DNA of 64,000 nucleotides from the NCBI GenBank assembly GCA_029098505.1, contig JAQXOE010000021.1:16593-80592 (forward strand), written 5' to 3'. Position 1 is the first letter of the stretch; every line of letters starts with the position of its first letter. Positions 63,097-64,000 of the stretch are shown here, one piece after another. The position numbers and the translations under genes are program-made. The DNA comes from Bacteroidales bacterium (GTDB taxonomy: Bacteria; Bacteroidota; Bacteroidia; Bacteroidales; UBA932). The notes below the pieces were generated by a model. That model was not told the origin of the DNA, did no database searches, and saw only the letters and a list, made by a program, of their open reading frames with translations.

Positions 63097-63462
63097 CTAT
63101 TTGTTTTGTCCGTTTTCAATCTGTTCGATAAGCTCCTTCAGCTCTTCTACAGTGATTTTCTCTTCCTTTACAAGGGTAGATACTGCACTGAGATATGAAT
63201 TGTTGAAGTAACTGCTGATGACACCCTTGAATGTCCTTCCTGCGTAGTCCTCGCGAGTAACGATAGGGTAGTACTGATACGAATTGCCGTATGCCTTGTG
63301 GCTCATATATCCGTTCGCCTCAAGATTGCGTACCATAGTGGAAAGAGTGTTGAAATGCGGCTTCGGCTCATCATAAAGCTCCAGAAGTTCACGCACAAAC
63401 ATCGCCCCCTTATCCCAAAAGAGATTCATGATCTCTTCCTCTTTTTTAGTCAGTTTCTTCAT
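63097..63462 (-). CDS. BlaI/MecI/CopY-family repressor
   Basis: 121 residues: winged-helix LTKKEEEIMNLFWDKGAMFV, TLSTMVRNLEANGYMSHK as recognition part, dimer helices at the C-terminus. Such repressors are inactivated by cleavage by the M56 partner, which follows at once. The AACTAAA dyad upstream is a likely operator, giving autoregulation. Confidence 0.93.
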   Translation of the reverse strand: MKKLTKKEEEIMNLFWDKGAMFVRELLELYDEPKPHFNTLSTMVRNLEANGYMSHKAYGNSYQYYPIVTREDYAGRTFKGVISSYFNNSYLSAVSTLVKEEKITVEELKELIEQIENGQNK

Positions 63463-63482
63463 GTTGAAATATCTTTACGACA

Positions 63483-63512
63483 CAAAGGTAACTAAATTTT
63501 CTTTTAATGCAA
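63483..63512 (-). promoter_or_regulatory. promoter of the blaI-type/M56-TonB operon
   Basis: On the minus strand TTG (63510-63512), 19-bp spacer, TACCTTTG (63483-63490). The ATG is 20 bp downstream. Confidence 0.65.
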
Positions 63513-63531
63513 CTGTTTTACATAGTTTTAT

Positions 63532-63548
63532 AACTAAAAACTTTAGTT
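63532..63548. promoter_or_regulatory. candidate BlaI-type operator
   Basis: AACTAAA-AAC-TTTAGTT is a perfect inverted repeat about 20 bp upstream of the -33 box. A half-site AACTAAA at 63490-63496 overlaps the -7 box. Confidence 0.55.
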
Positions 63549-63573
63549 TTAGATGTCTCAACTACGCCCGACA

Positions 63574-63610
63574 TGAAAAAAATGCCAGCACTTTGGGGGG
63601 GAGTGCTGGC
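63574..63610 (-). terminator. terminator of the right-edge lipoprotein gene
   Basis: On the minus strand GCCAGCACT/AGTGCTGGC (9-bp stem, 63602-63610 with 63584-63592) is followed by ATTTTTTT. Confidence 0.8.
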
Positions 63611-63636
63611 GTCGTTGTAATGCTGACTTGATTCTG

Positions 63637-64000
63637 TTATTTTCTTGCCGGAACATCGTGTGGCTCCATTTCAGATACATTCATCGGTACAGCCCGATAA
63701 ATCACCTGCATCTCCGTGTCTGAAAGCTCTGCAAGTGGTTTACCAAAGACTTCTGCCGACACTTCCTCGCGTAGTTCCTTATAGGCTGTAGTGATAAGCT
63801 TCATTGCCTTGGTGTAGTCCTCGTATGAAGTGGCTCTGTCATTCTGGAATGATATAATACCTTTCTCATCTTTGCTTTTGGCAACATGGATACGGAAGGT
63901 AAGCGGTTCTTGTCGGTCTGAAGTCAAGTTCGTTGCAGTTTTCTCTGCTTTTGCTTCACTTTTCACTCCGCAGCCGAAGGCTAAAAATACAGCTGCGATT
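63637..64000 (-). CDS. small lipoprotein, 5' end cut by the window
   Basis: An apparent GTG start at 63966 is internal: the frame stays open to base 64000 and encodes the end of a lipoprotein signal (IAAVFLAFGCGVKSEAK). The mature part of about 110 residues (TFRIHVAKSKDEKGIISFQ, YEDYTKAMKLITTAYKELRE) is alpha/beta and unrecognised. Own terminator downstream at 63574-63610. Confidence 0.75.
   Translation of the reverse strand, partial: IAAVFLAFGCGVKSEAKAEKTATNLTSDRQEPLTFRIHVAKSKDEKGIISFQNDRATSYEDYTKAMKLITTAYKELREEVSAEVFGKPLAELSDTEMQVIYRAVPMNVSEMEPHDVPARK

Overview
The window looks like chromosomal DNA of a Bacteroidota bacterium, most likely of the order Bacteroidales. This rests on a SusC/SusD pair, Bacteroidota-type promoters (TTTG, 19-21 bp, TAnnTTTG) in front of many genes, a BlaI/M56-TonB pair, golvesin-type amidase and DUF5117/5118-type metalloprotease families, and many SPII lipoproteins. 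No phage, transposase or CRISPR locus is visible. The genus cannot be fixed from the sequence alone.

Layout. 1-5550: end of a polysaccharide-utilisation-type operon (5'-truncated SusC, SusD, a third lipoprotein). 5604-7850: EF-hand membrane protein of unknown function. 7938-12915: rlmN, patatin/Omp85-like protein, recX, purine nucleoside phosphorylase. 12912-17438: surface-polysaccharide and housekeeping genes (rfbD and a CpsB-type phosphatase on the minus strand; rnhA, pdxA, rfbB on the plus strand). 17443-23325: two SDRs, a DUF1593 lipoprotein, an internally deleted YiiX-type protein, a small M50-like membrane protein and an unclassified TIM-barrel-like secreted protein. 23687-35187: minus-strand run of GH3 lipoprotein, CyuA-like protein, golvesin/amidase, VanZ, ABC exporter, WalJ-like MBL protein and TPR protein. 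35280-38226: M28-like protein with lost catalytic residues, GNAT, pgi. 38227-39647: gene-poor stretch with tandem repeats, two palindromic elements and tRNA-Asp with a partly duplicated 3' end. 39648-49655: epimerase, GNAT, small lipoprotein, esterase, TonB-receptor remnant, metalloprotease, CNNM/CBS protein, EamA transporter, DUF1846. 49963-61277: second esterase, MATE pump, acyl-CoA/ACP ligase, LytTR regulator, a fabF-fabZ-fabG-fabI operon, HAD phosphatase, hydrolase remnant, MalY/PatB lyase. 61378-64000: M56-TonB sensor with BlaI-type repressor, and a lipoprotein cut by the right edge.

Main points for a second look: (i) a dispersed palindromic element, four copies of exactly 108 bp, with arms that change together; (ii) a phased array of TGTGG boxes, three forward at 22-bp spacing then three inverted at 20-bp spacing, upstream of the acyl ligase; (iii) an 88-bp duplication of the tRNA-Asp 3' half plus terminator that looks like an attachment-site scar or collapsed tandem tRNA; (iv) three genes that each lost their middle but kept both ends; (v) an M28 peptidase homologue lacking most metal/catalytic ligands, probably a pseudoenzyme with a TTG start; (vi) a secreted TIM-barrel-like protein next to a GH3 gene that may be an unclassified glycoside hydrolase. 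All family names come from motif recognition by eye; no database search was run.
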